Below, piece after piece: positions 1-7,186 of a stretch of 13,974 nucleotides of DNA. A program made the position numbers and the translations under genes. Position 1 is the stretch's first letter. The number at the start of each line of letters is the position of its first letter. The DNA is from JBMYQA01 sp049600855 (GTDB lineage: Bacteria > Bacteroidota > Bacteroidia > Cytophagales > Flammeovirgaceae). The stretch covers positions 1 through 13,974 of the forward strand of contig JBMYQA010000151.1 of the NCBI GenBank assembly GCA_049600855.1, read 5' to 3'. The notes under the pieces were generated by a model. The model ran no database searches. It was not told where the DNA came from and saw only the letters and a program-made list of their open reading frames with translations.

Positions 1-1
1 T

Positions 2-94
2 CTGTTGTTAAAGGAATTGATTCATTCCTTGAAGGTAACTATTTTTGAGACAAGTTACATAAGTGATGAAAGCTATTTTAAAGTGACAAAGTAG
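2..94 (+). other. Possible 3' end of a gene cut by the left edge
   Basis: A plus-strand frame is open from the window edge to a TAG at 92-94 (30 codons). It contains the stretch ISDESYFKVTK, faintly reminiscent of the second helix-turn-helix of AraC-type regulators. A second frame (1-48, ending TGA) is also open to the edge, so the frame cannot be decided. Two short inverted repeats lie here (7-bp arms at 11-17/24-30 and 6-bp arms at 35-40/53-58). Neither is followed by a T-run on either strand. No function is assigned. Confidence 0.2.
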
Positions 95-100
95 TATTAA

Positions 101-1480
101 TTATTCTAAATTTTGTAAGATAAACACGCCAGCCCCCGCAAAGTAGCCAATAATCGCCAACCAGCTTATTCTACGTACATACCAACCAAAAGCGATCTTT
201 TCCATACCCATTGCGGCTACCCCAGCAGCCGAACCGATAATTAGGGCACTACCGCCAGTTCCTGCACAATACGCAATAAATTGCCACATGCGATGATCTG
301 GTGGAAATTGAGTCATTTCGTACATACCCATGGTCGCAGCAACCAAGGGTACGTTATCCACAATAGCTGATAATAATCCCAAAGAAATACCAATGGTATA
401 TAAGTTGCCAAAACGCTCATCCATAAGCACCGCTAAATCTTTCAGCAAGCCAGTTGCCTGGAGACTCGAAATGGCAATCAAAATGCCAAAGAAGAATAAT
501 ACACTCGGCACGTCTACTTTTCGGAGAACACCAATCACGGATAACGGATCTTTATCTTCATCATTTTTACTTTTATGCAAAATTTCCGTGACCAACCAAA
601 GAATTCCTAATCCTAATAAAATCCCCATAAAAGGCGGTAAATGCGTCACTGACTTGAAAATAGGAACCATGACCAACATGCCTACTCCTAAAAAGAAGAC
701 CGTTAATTTTTCTGCCCTGCTTACTTGTTTCATATCGGCAGGAACCATAATGATACGCGTTGTTTTCATTTGCCCATCTCGTGGTGCTTTTACTTCTCCT
801 TTCATAAAGAAAGATACAATTGTAAGCGGAACGAGCAAACAAACCAGACTCGGTAAAATGAGCGAAGTGATGATGGTAGAAGTCGTGACCTGCCCTCCAA
901 TCCACAGCATGGTAGTGGTGACGTCACCAATTGGCGACCAGGCTCCCCCTGCGTTTGCAGAGATCACCACCATACTCACAAAAAATATCCGTTTTTTATG
1001 ACTTTTAATTAGTTTCCTTAAAATGGAAATCATAACGATGGTAGTCGCCAGATTATCTAAGGCTGCTGATAAGAAAAAAGTGAGTATACACACCACCCAA
1101 AGTAACGAAGTTTGCTTTTTAGCAGTAATTCGACGAGTGATGACTTCAAAACCTTCATGGGCATCAATCAGCTCTACAATAGTCATTGCTCCCAATAGGA
1201 AAAAGAGCACACCAGAAATTTCCCCAATGTATTCAAATAGTTGATGCTGAATCACATGATGTGGCCGATCACTCATGACAATATAGATGGTCCAGCACAG
1301 CACGCCAACAATCAATGCTGGAGCCGATTTATTAATTTTAATATTGTGCTCTAAGGCAATCGCCAAATACCCAATAACAAAAACAATAAGTAGTAAGGTT
1401 ATCATAAGATTGAAACCGTCTAGTTTGAGTAGTAAAAGTGCTTCAATTGAACGTAAGTGCTTGACCACAATTAATCGCAT
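101..1480 (-). CDS. nhaD: NhaD-type Na+/H+ antiporter
   Basis: Polytopic inner-membrane protein of the ion transporter (IT) superfamily that exchanges cytoplasmic Na+ (or Li+) for external H+, giving salt and alkaline tolerance. The 459 residues form many hydrophobic segments. NhaD hallmarks are visible: the N-terminal block GYLAIALEHNIKINKSAPAL (37-56), DNLATTIVM (142-150), NAGGAWSPIGDVTTTMLW (176-193), DNVPL (375-379) and AGTGGSALIIGSAAG (406-420). Acidic and polar residues inside these membrane blocks fit ion binding. The start is uncertain. Met1 at 1480 follows an A-rich stretch, but family similarity begins near Met26 (ATG at 1405-1403), and the first 25 residues look non-conserved; starting at Met26 gives 434 residues. 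Neither start has a Shine-Dalgarno sequence. The gene is divergent from truC across 284-296 nt, and no terminator with a T-run is seen in the 100 nt downstream. The family call is firm; the ion specificity is inferred from the family. Confidence 0.9.
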   Translation of the reverse strand: MRLIVVKHLRSIEALLLLKLDGFNLMITLLLIVFVIGYLAIALEHNIKINKSAPALIVGVLCWTIYIVMSDRPHHVIQHQLFEYIGEISGVLFFLLGAMTIVELIDAHEGFEVITRRITAKKQTSLLWVVCILTFFLSAALDNLATTIVMISILRKLIKSHKKRIFFVSMVVISANAGGAWSPIGDVTTTMLWIGGQVTTSTIITSLILPSLVCLLVPLTIVSFFMKGEVKAPRDGQMKTTRIIMVPADMKQVSRAEKLTVFFLGVGMLVMVPIFKSVTHLPPFMGILLGLGILWLVTEILHKSKNDEDKDPLSVIGVLRKVDVPSVLFFFGILIAISSLQATGLLKDLAVLMDERFGNLYTIGISLGLLSAIVDNVPLVAATMGMYEMTQFPPDHRMWQFIAYCAGTGGSALIIGSAAGVAAMGMEKIAFGWYVRRISWLAIIGYFAGAGVFILQNLE

Positions 1481-1515
1481 AATTTTTTCTTCGTCTTTTT
1501 CACTACCATTTCGTT

Positions 1516-1558
1516 AGGAAATATTGCTGTAGCAATCAATGCTAGAGCTGCATTTCCT
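1516..1558. other. Nested inverted repeats in the nhaD/truC intergenic region
   Basis: Arms AGGAAAT (1516-1522) and ATTTCCT (1552-1558) enclose a tight hairpin ATTGCT-GT-AGCAAT (1523-1536) and a 3-bp GCT/AGC hairpin (1541-1548), which would make a small three-way junction. On the minus strand it would lie in the nhaD leader, 36-78 nt before Met1. No known riboswitch or regulator site is recognised. The rest of 1481-1736 is A+T-rich and shows no gene. Confidence 0.25.
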
Positions 1559-1736
1559 GCCTCACGATAGCAAAAAATACTTTGAATAAATTATACGCTT
1601 AATTATGTCCAAGCACTTACAAGATCTATATAAATCAATATACTTAGACCGTTAAAACAATCTGCAAAATAATGAATGTACGCATTAACACCAGCATATT
1701 TCCAATAAATAAATGATAATAAGAAAATTCTAAATC

Positions 1737-1767
1737 TTGTAAATTTTCTACCTTACCTATAGCTTTG
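1737..1767 (+). promoter_or_regulatory. Candidate Bacteroidota-type promoter of truC
   Basis: TTG at 1737-1739, a 20-nt spacer, then TAGCTTTG at 1760-1767, an exact match to the -7 pattern TAnnTTTG. The ATG at 1777 is only 9 nt past the box, so the transcript would have almost no leader. The in-frame TTG at 1765 lies inside the -7 box and would not be transcribed, which argues for the ATG as start. This rests on sequence matching only. Confidence 0.45.
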
Positions 1768-1776
1768 CCTTTTGCT

Positions 1777-2508
1777 ATGAATTTAGACCTTCTTTATCGA
1801 GATAACTTTCTCGTCATAATTAATAAACCATCGGGTTTATTGGTGCATAAAAGCGAAGTAGATAAGCATGAAACACAAAATGCCATGCACTTACTGCGCG
1901 ACCAGTTGGGGCAATGGGTTTATACTGCCCATCGAATTGACAAACCCACTTCTGGCATACTCGTATTTGCCCTAGACCAAGCTACTGCGCGAATGATGAC
2001 AGCGGTTTTCACGACCAAACAAGTAGTAAAAAAATATTTGGCTGTAGTACGCGGTTATACCCCAGAGCTGGCGACTATTGATCATCCCTTAAAAGTACGG
2101 TACGATCGAACCACTGATCGTAAAGCGCGAACGGATAAACCCCCTCAAGCAGCTACAACCACTTATAAACGATTGGCCACGGTAGAACTGCCTTTTGCAG
2201 TAGGTCGCTATTCAACTGCTCGCTATTCCCTCATTGAGGCGCAGCCCCTCACAGGTCGAAATCGGCAGATTCGAAGACATATGAAACACATTTTTCATCC
2301 AATTATAGGAGATACTTCGCATGGCGATGGCAAACACAACGACTTTTTCCGCGAGCAATTCCAGTGCCATCGTTTATTACTGCACGCACACCAATTGCAA
2401 TTCAAACATCCCCATACCGGCGAAATGCTGACTGTTCATGCACCGTTAGATCAACCATTCTCAGGGCTATTAAAAAAACTTGACTTTCCAATTCCTACGC
2501 CAAATTAA
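1777..2508 (+). CDS. truC: tRNA pseudouridine(65) synthase TruC
   Basis: Cytoplasmic RluA-family pseudouridine synthase. TruC isomerises uridine 65 in the T-stem of certain tRNAs without a cofactor. The 243-residue protein starts at the first ATG and lacks the S4 domain found in many rRNA synthases, as expected for TruC. Visible motifs are NKPSGLLVH (16-24), the catalytic motif HRIDKPTSG with nucleophile Asp55, GRYSTARYSLIEAQPLTGRNRQIRRH in two blocks around residues 145-172, and HPIIGDTSHGD. I recall E. coli TruC having TAHRLDRPTSG and RHPIIGDSKHGD at these places, a close match; that comparison is from memory. E. coli TruC is slightly longer (about 260 residues). The gene is followed after 10 nt by an SGNH hydrolase gene, probably on the same transcript. 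The family is certain; target position 65 is inferred from TruC-like features. Confidence 0.9.
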   Translation: MNLDLLYRDNFLVIINKPSGLLVHKSEVDKHETQNAMHLLRDQLGQWVYTAHRIDKPTSGILVFALDQATARMMTAVFTTKQVVKKYLAVVRGYTPELATIDHPLKVRYDRTTDRKARTDKPPQAATTTYKRLATVELPFAVGRYSTARYSLIEAQPLTGRNRQIRRHMKHIFHPIIGDTSHGDGKHNDFFREQFQCHRLLLHAHQLQFKHPHTGEMLTVHAPLDQPFSGLLKKLDFPIPTPN

Positions 2509-2518
2509 TCGTACAAAA

Positions 2519-3622
2519 ATGAAAAGCGCTCAACGCCTCCTATCCACACTTAAAAACCTTATTTTCATTACTTTACCCACCTTGCTTATTCTATTGATTG
2601 CTTTAGAACTATTCTTCAGATTTGGTATTCGGGCAAGTGACCCTCCCAATAACTATTTTGATGAAACACAACGCCTGTATTGTTTTGATGATGTGGGGGA
2701 AACCGGCTTATTTACCATTGGGAAGTTTGCGGATATCCAAACCAGCTGGCAGATTAACAATTATCGTTGGAATGCTCCCATAGATTACCATCCCTCTTTA
2801 AAGCAACCTCTCATTTCCATCATTGGCGATTCATACATCGAAGCATTTCAGGTTGATGTTGACAAAAACTACCCTTCTTTGCTTCGGAAATTGCTGGCAG
2901 ATGAATATCAAGTGTATTCATTTGGTAAATCAGGAAATCCCTTTTCTCAATACCTGCATTTAAGTCGATATGTCACGCAACATTTTGACCCAGAAGTACT
3001 CGTATTTAATTTAGTACATAATGATTTTGGGGAAAGTATTCAGCGTTTATACCCGCACAAAAGTTATATGATGCAGTTGGCGATTGATCAACAAGGGCAA
3101 ATTAAAGAAACGACCCCAAAGGCTCCGTTAGCTGCTCCTCAATATCACTTTTGGAAACGATGGCTCCGAAAAAGTGCCATTTTTAGGTATTTTATCTTTA
3201 ATCTTAAACTTACTGGTAATACCTCAGTTATCCCAAAAAAGGCTAAAACCAAAAAGTTTGAGGCGAATGTGAAGGTAGAAAAACTGAAGAAAAGACAAGA
3301 CCTGATCCAAAAAGCGACCGCTTATTTAGTAAAAACCATTCGAAATGAAAATCCTGATAAACAAATTATCATGGTACTAGATGCCCCACGACATCACATC
3401 TATCAGCAAACACTTCAAGCTAGCGAAGTAAATTGGATACACCATATGATGGATTCTTTGTGTGTGCAACATCAAGTTGATTTCATTGATTTAACTCCTG
3501 TGATGACTCAAGACTATCAAAAAAATCGTCAAAAGTTCAATAGTGACTTAGATAATCATTGGAATACATACGGTCATCAGCTCGTAGCACAAACGCTTTA
3601 CCAGCATTTAATACAGCCTTAG
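2519..3622 (+). CDS. Membrane-anchored SGNH/GDSL-type hydrolase or acyltransferase
   Basis: A 367-residue protein starting at the ATG 10 nt after the truC stop; the possible TTG at 2480 would overlap truC and is less likely. One membrane segment (about 13-34) anchors it, with the bulk predicted outside the cytoplasm. The SGNH signature residues are in order: nucleophile Ser105 in IIGDSYIEAF, Gly and Asn in FGKSGN (135-140), Asn168 in LVHNDFGES, and the Asp-His pair in DNHWNTYGH (345-353). The DxHW form of the last block resembles alginate and peptidoglycan O-acetyltransferase-type SGNH domains (AlgX/AlgJ-like), so an envelope glycan deacylase or acyl transferase is possible; this is inference. 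A lysine-rich segment (239-259) separates the two halves of the fold. The substrate is unknown. Linkage to truC looks positional rather than functional. Confidence 0.75.
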   Translation: MKSAQRLLSTLKNLIFITLPTLLILLIALELFFRFGIRASDPPNNYFDETQRLYCFDDVGETGLFTIGKFADIQTSWQINNYRWNAPIDYHPSLKQPLISIIGDSYIEAFQVDVDKNYPSLLRKLLADEYQVYSFGKSGNPFSQYLHLSRYVTQHFDPEVLVFNLVHNDFGESIQRLYPHKSYMMQLAIDQQGQIKETTPKAPLAAPQYHFWKRWLRKSAIFRYFIFNLKLTGNTSVIPKKAKTKKFEANVKVEKLKKRQDLIQKATAYLVKTIRNENPDKQIIMVLDAPRHHIYQQTLQASEVNWIHHMMDSLCVQHQVDFIDLTPVMTQDYQKNRQKFNSDLDNHWNTYGHQLVAQTLYQHLIQP

Positions 3623-3825
3623 CCTCTCCATTTATCACTTAATTTAATTAAAAACCTTACAAACGAAGCTTTGTTAAAACTTATTGTGTTATGAAAATGA
3701 ATATTTTGCAAAAGATTTGAATTGGTTTTCGCATTTTTGTAATAGACTCCCAAAAAAGAGCATTACAACAATCAGCATGAAGTGTGGCAAACTTCATCGG
3801 TATGTGTCACATCACTTTCGGTTCC

Positions 3826-4830
3826 ATGTCTCAACAAAGATGTATCTTATGGTGTTTTTTCTGCCTATTACTAGGAATAGATTACTCATGCTGCGCCCAA
3901 CAAGCTACCGATTCTACCAAAACGAAACGCTATTTCGATTTAAAGCCTAAGCTTGCCAGCTTCTCACTCACCAGCATTCGCAGCTTTGCCATTTCTGGTT
4001 CATCGGAGCACTTGGGCAATGCTGATGCCGAAATTAACGAAAATCGGCGTAGAGATGCCTTTTTACGTTTCCCCATCTACATGAAAAATAAATGGCTCGT
4101 GGGCTTAGGTCTCGTCTATCGGCATGAGCAATTTACGTTTGATGATGCCGATCAAATCAATTATGCACTCTACAAACGACTGGAAGATAAAGGCCTTCGA
4201 AGAACGGGGTTAGATGTATTCTTCAAACGAAGCTATACCAAAAGGCGTTCCCTCACAGGCAGTTTTAGCATTCGTTTAAATGGAGACACGTATCACAGTG
4301 CCAGTCTGTATAACTTTTTGAAAATATCGCTCATTGCGGCTTATTCTAAAAAGAAAAATGACCGCACCGAAATTGGATGGGGATTAGTTGGCGGATATGA
4401 CTTAGGTACCCCGCTCGTTTATCCCTTATTCATCTACAAACATCATTTTAATTCACACCTTCAGGTAGATTTGAATCTCCCGAAACGCGCCAGTTTGCTT
4501 TATGGTTTTTCCGATAAAATGTTCCTTTCTGCCACTGCGGAGATATCGGGTGCGAGTTATCATATTGATGACAATATTTTAAAAGATTTTGGGAGTTTGG
4601 AAATCAGAAAATCAGAATTTAGGGCAAAGCTTCGGCTCGATCGAGAAATTCACGATTGGCTGTGGTTTGGAGCCGAGTGTGGCGTAGTAAAATACATCAA
4701 CTTCTTTGTTTCTGAGCCCGCAGCACTTCGCGATGATGCCATCATTAACCTCAATCCAGATCACGCGCATTTCTTTAAATTTAGTATTTTCATGGTTCCT
4801 CCCAAAAAGATTTACGATGTCATTCGATAG
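3826..4830 (+). CDS. Secreted beta-barrel-like outer-membrane protein (resembles DUF6268)
   Basis: Starting at the ATG at 3826 gives 334 residues with a signal peptide: Arg5, a hydrophobic core (7-18) and a likely signal peptidase I site after CCA24, before QQ. The GTG at 3784 would add 14 residues before the signal and is less likely. The mature part is rich in short alternating hydrophobic/polar strands separated by charged turns (for example KNKWLVGLGLVYRHEQFTF and LKISLIAAYSKKKNDRTEIG), the pattern of an outer-membrane beta-barrel. The overall look matches the DUF6268 family of Bacteroidota from memory; I cannot confirm this without a profile search. The C-terminus (IYDVIR) lacks the usual terminal aromatic of barrel proteins. 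About 200 nt separate it from the SGNH gene. A weak promoter-like CATTTTTG lies at 3732-3739, with TTG at 3706-3708 (23-nt spacer). The function is unknown. Confidence 0.6.
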   Translation: MSQQRCILWCFFCLLLGIDYSCCAQQATDSTKTKRYFDLKPKLASFSLTSIRSFAISGSSEHLGNADAEINENRRRDAFLRFPIYMKNKWLVGLGLVYRHEQFTFDDADQINYALYKRLEDKGLRRTGLDVFFKRSYTKRRSLTGSFSIRLNGDTYHSASLYNFLKISLIAAYSKKKNDRTEIGWGLVGGYDLGTPLVYPLFIYKHHFNSHLQVDLNLPKRASLLYGFSDKMFLSATAEISGASYHIDDNILKDFGSLEIRKSEFRAKLRLDREIHDWLWFGAECGVVKYINFFVSEPAALRDDAIINLNPDHAHFFKFSIFMVPPKKIYDVIR

Positions 4831-4877
4831 TCGTCCATTCAGCACCATTTTTTCAGGAATCTTGTTAAATTACCTGC

Positions 4878-4906
4878 TTGAAATTAGGATTAGAGCAATA
4901 AGTTTT
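4878..4906 (+). promoter_or_regulatory. Weak candidate promoter of the purine nucleoside phosphorylase gene
   Basis: TTG at 4878-4880, an 18-nt spacer, then TAAGTTTT at 4899-4906, one mismatch from TAnnTTTG. This would give a leader of about 40 nt before the ATG at 4956. The sequence is A+T-rich, so a chance match is quite possible. Confidence 0.25.
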
Positions 4907-4955
4907 CTTTTGATGACTAATCTCAACTCAATCCACCTTAAATGAATGATTAACC

Positions 4956-5765
4956 ATGATGCAAAAAATTAATGAGGCCATTGCCTACATTCGATCTCAA
5001 CACAGTGGAACGCCACAATTCGGCGTAATCTTAGGAACGGGCTTGGGCGCTTTAGTAAATGATATTGATATTGAAACGTCTATTTCCTATGAAGACATCC
5101 CCCACTTTCCTGTATCTACTGTAGAGACTCACACGGGAAAATTAATTTTTGGAAAACTTGGAGGAAAAAATGTGGTTGTCATGCAAGGCCGCTTCCATTA
5201 TTACGAAGGCTATTCCATGAAAGAGGTGACCTTTCCCGTACGTGTACTCAAATTGTTAGGCATTGAAAAGCTCTTTATTTCCAATGCTGCGGGTGGCTTA
5301 AACACCAACTTTGAAAAAAGCGACCTTGTCATTGTAAATGATCACATCAATCTGCAATATGAAAACCCATTAACAGGGCCAAACTTAGATGAGTTAGGTA
5401 GCCGATTTCCAGATATGAGCCAGCCTTATGATCGCAACTTGATTGCCTTAGGTAAAAAAGTAGCTGAACAAGAAGGAATTACAGTAAAAGAAGGCGTTTA
5501 TGTGAGTGTTCCTGGGCCAAATTTGGAAACCAAAGCAGAATATAAATACCTCACCATCATTGGAGCCGATTGTGTTGGCATGTCTACGGTTCCTGAAGTC
5601 ATCGTAGCCTGTCACATGAGTTTGCCTGTATTTACCGTTTCCGTCATTACAGACATCTGCTATGGCGAACTAGAACCTGTTGATATTGCAGACATTATTG
5701 CAGCAGCAGCCAAAGCGGAACCGAACATGACCAAGCTCATTGCTAAAATGATTGAATCATTGTAA
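4956..5765 (+). CDS. Purine nucleoside phosphorylase (trimeric PNP/MTAP family)
   Basis: Cytoplasmic salvage enzyme that splits purine nucleosides with phosphate into free base and (deoxy)ribose-1-phosphate. At 269 residues it has the normal length for the trimeric family. Visible are the phosphate loop GTGLG (27-31), RFHYYEGY (79-86) with the conserved His81, NAAGGLN (110-116), GPNLETKAEY (187-196) with Glu191, and VGMSTVPEV (207-215). The residue after VIT is Asp233, where human and many bacterial 6-oxopurine PNPs have Asn (human Asn243); 5'-methylthioadenosine phosphorylases have Asp there. Glu191 is PNP-like, so the pocket looks mixed and the base preference (inosine/guanosine versus adenosine-type) is left open; no punA or mtnP symbol is given. 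Two ATGs stand in tandem (4956 and 4959) and either may start. A strong terminator follows 45 nt after the stop, so it ends its transcription unit. Confidence 0.88.
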   Translation: MMQKINEAIAYIRSQHSGTPQFGVILGTGLGALVNDIDIETSISYEDIPHFPVSTVETHTGKLIFGKLGGKNVVVMQGRFHYYEGYSMKEVTFPVRVLKLLGIEKLFISNAAGGLNTNFEKSDLVIVNDHINLQYENPLTGPNLDELGSRFPDMSQPYDRNLIALGKKVAEQEGITVKEGVYVSVPGPNLETKAEYKYLTIIGADCVGMSTVPEVIVACHMSLPVFTVSVITDICYGELEPVDIADIIAAAAKAEPNMTKLIAKMIESL

Positions 5766-5810
5766 GTAAATTAATGGTTATAAAAGTCAATTAACCTTTT
5801 ATTGATTCCC

Positions 5811-5860
5811 TAAGCAACCATTCATCAGATGGCCTGAATTATGAATGGTTGCTTATTTTT
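5811..5860 (+). terminator. Intrinsic terminator after the PNP gene
   Basis: A perfect 15-bp inverted repeat, TAAGCAACCATTCAT (5811-5825) and its complement (5841-5855), with a 15-nt loop that can itself pair CAG/CTG. It is directly followed by TTTTT at 5856-5860. The T-run is only on the downstream side, so it should act on plus-strand transcripts, 45 nt past the PNP stop codon. Confidence 0.85.
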
Positions 5861-5977
5861 GTACATGCTGTTGTGCTGAACGAGGCTAAGCCAAAACTGG
5901 TTTATCATGAATTGGCATAGAATTCGAACAGTTTTCACAAGAATTACGACCAAGTTCTTAATATCTTCCAAACCAAT

Positions 5978-7183
5978 ATGAAACAATTCATAATCACCTC
6001 CATACTGTTATTCGGGATTTCCATATCCTTACAGGCAAGTGACGACTACATTAGCTTTAAAGATATCAATACGCAAGCTGAATGGAATGCAGTGTTAACC
6101 CTTTCGAAACAGCAACAACGACCGATTTTTGTGATGGTACATACTTCTTGGTGTGGCTATTGCCGAAAAATGGAGCGTGATGTCTATACTAAAACTAAAG
6201 TAGCAGCTTACCATAATACCAACTTCATCAATGTAAAAATTGATGCCGAAACCGAATTTGGAGAAGGCTTTTCAGTAAAATATCAAGTAGACGCCTTTCC
6301 TGGCATTCTATTTTTAAACGAAAAAGCGGGCGTATTACAGCAAGAAATTGGTTATATGCCTAGTAAAGATTTGCTCTATTTGGGAAAGGAGTCTTTATCG
6401 ATTCATCAGCAGATGGATAGCTGGAAAATGGAGTACGAAGCTGGCAAACTAGATCGAATAGGTTTAATGAATTATGCTAATGCCTTAGCCCAACAAGGTG
6501 AGAACAAATTAGCCCAGCAAGTTGCCAACATCTTTTACGAGCAACATCAAGACTACAATTTTTCTAATTATGAGGCTATTCGATTTGCCACAAAATTTGG
6601 GAATCAACTCAATGGTGAAATTTATCAAAAAGTGATGGCGCAGCACAAAGCAATTGCCGAAGCTGACTACAAGGATTACCTCCAATCGGTTTATGATCGA
6701 ACGCTTGAGCTCGCCATCCAAAAAAAGGATTTCGCACATGTAGAACAGCTCATCAGCGATTTATTGCCAAAGATGGTTGGCAAACAGCAACAAGATCAAC
6801 TTCCCGCACTTGCTGTGATGACCAAAGCTTCGTTTTATGCAAATACCGCTGCTTACGATCAATACATTCAATTAATTGAAGCGTTTTATCAAGAAAAGCA
6901 ACAGGGAAATGCAGAGTTTCTATTTGATCAAGCCTATTACATCGTTCAAAACTATGATGCTGCTCCATTGCTCAATGCCTCTATCAAATGGATTGATCAG
7001 GCCATTGACTTGAGTGGAAATCAGTTTTCATTTGCGATGGTGAAAGCCTATGCCTATGGAGCCCAAGAAAATTATCGTGAAGGGGTAAAGTGTGCCAAAG
7101 AAGCATTAACCCTTACCAGAGACAAGCAAGAAAAACACATTGCCCAACAAGTGATTGATGCATTTAAAGCAAAGGCAAAATAG
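5978..7183 (+). CDS. Periplasmic thioredoxin-fold protein with long helical tail
   Basis: A 401-residue protein with a signal peptide (residues 1-20; hydrophobic core 5-18, probable cut after LQA), so it should act in the periplasm. The thioredoxin-like domain spans about 25-150: WCGYC with Cys59 and Cys62, and the cis-proline Pro108 in AFPG. This resembles the Thioredoxin_7/DUF255-type domains near DsbD-like proteins. After it comes a mainly alpha-helical region of about 250 residues with repeat-like helix pairs; the last part (about 325-395: ASIKWIDQAIDL, AYAYGAQENYREGVKCAKEAL) looks like tetratricopeptide repeats. A role in thiol-disulphide exchange or reductive repair of envelope proteins, with the tail binding a partner, is inference. 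The 117 nt upstream after the terminator contain no good promoter match; TATCTTCC at 5962-5969 is the nearest and lacks a -33 TTG. It converges on the sensor gene with 3 nt between stops. Confidence 0.8.
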   Translation: MKQFIITSILLFGISISLQASDDYISFKDINTQAEWNAVLTLSKQQQRPIFVMVHTSWCGYCRKMERDVYTKTKVAAYHNTNFINVKIDAETEFGEGFSVKYQVDAFPGILFLNEKAGVLQQEIGYMPSKDLLYLGKESLSIHQQMDSWKMEYEAGKLDRIGLMNYANALAQQGENKLAQQVANIFYEQHQDYNFSNYEAIRFATKFGNQLNGEIYQKVMAQHKAIAEADYKDYLQSVYDRTLELAIQKKDFAHVEQLISDLLPKMVGKQQQDQLPALAVMTKASFYANTAAYDQYIQLIEAFYQEKQQGNAEFLFDQAYYIVQNYDAAPLLNASIKWIDQAIDLSGNQFSFAMVKAYAYGAQENYREGVKCAKEALTLTRDKQEKHIAQQVIDAFKAKAK

Positions 7184-7186
7184 TAA

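Noticed and set aside
330..1001. Long plus-strand open frame opposite nhaD
   Set aside because: It lies wholly within the strongly supported antiporter gene, and its translation shows no family resemblance or sensible composition; it is an antisense shadow. The same holds for the frames at 573-905, 1023-1244 and 1287-1517.
103..1745. Similar 19-nt stretches (103-121 and 1727-1745, 16 of 19 alike) flanking nhaD, considered as a mobile-element or recombination scar
   Set aside because: Both are A+T-rich, and the first overlaps the 3' end of nhaD coding sequence. There are no inverted ends or transposase, so chance similarity is more likely.
3684..3950. Possible small plus-strand gene before the beta-barrel protein
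   Set aside because: It overlaps the signal peptide region of the next gene in another frame, has no recognisable features, and its tail only echoes the other reading frame.
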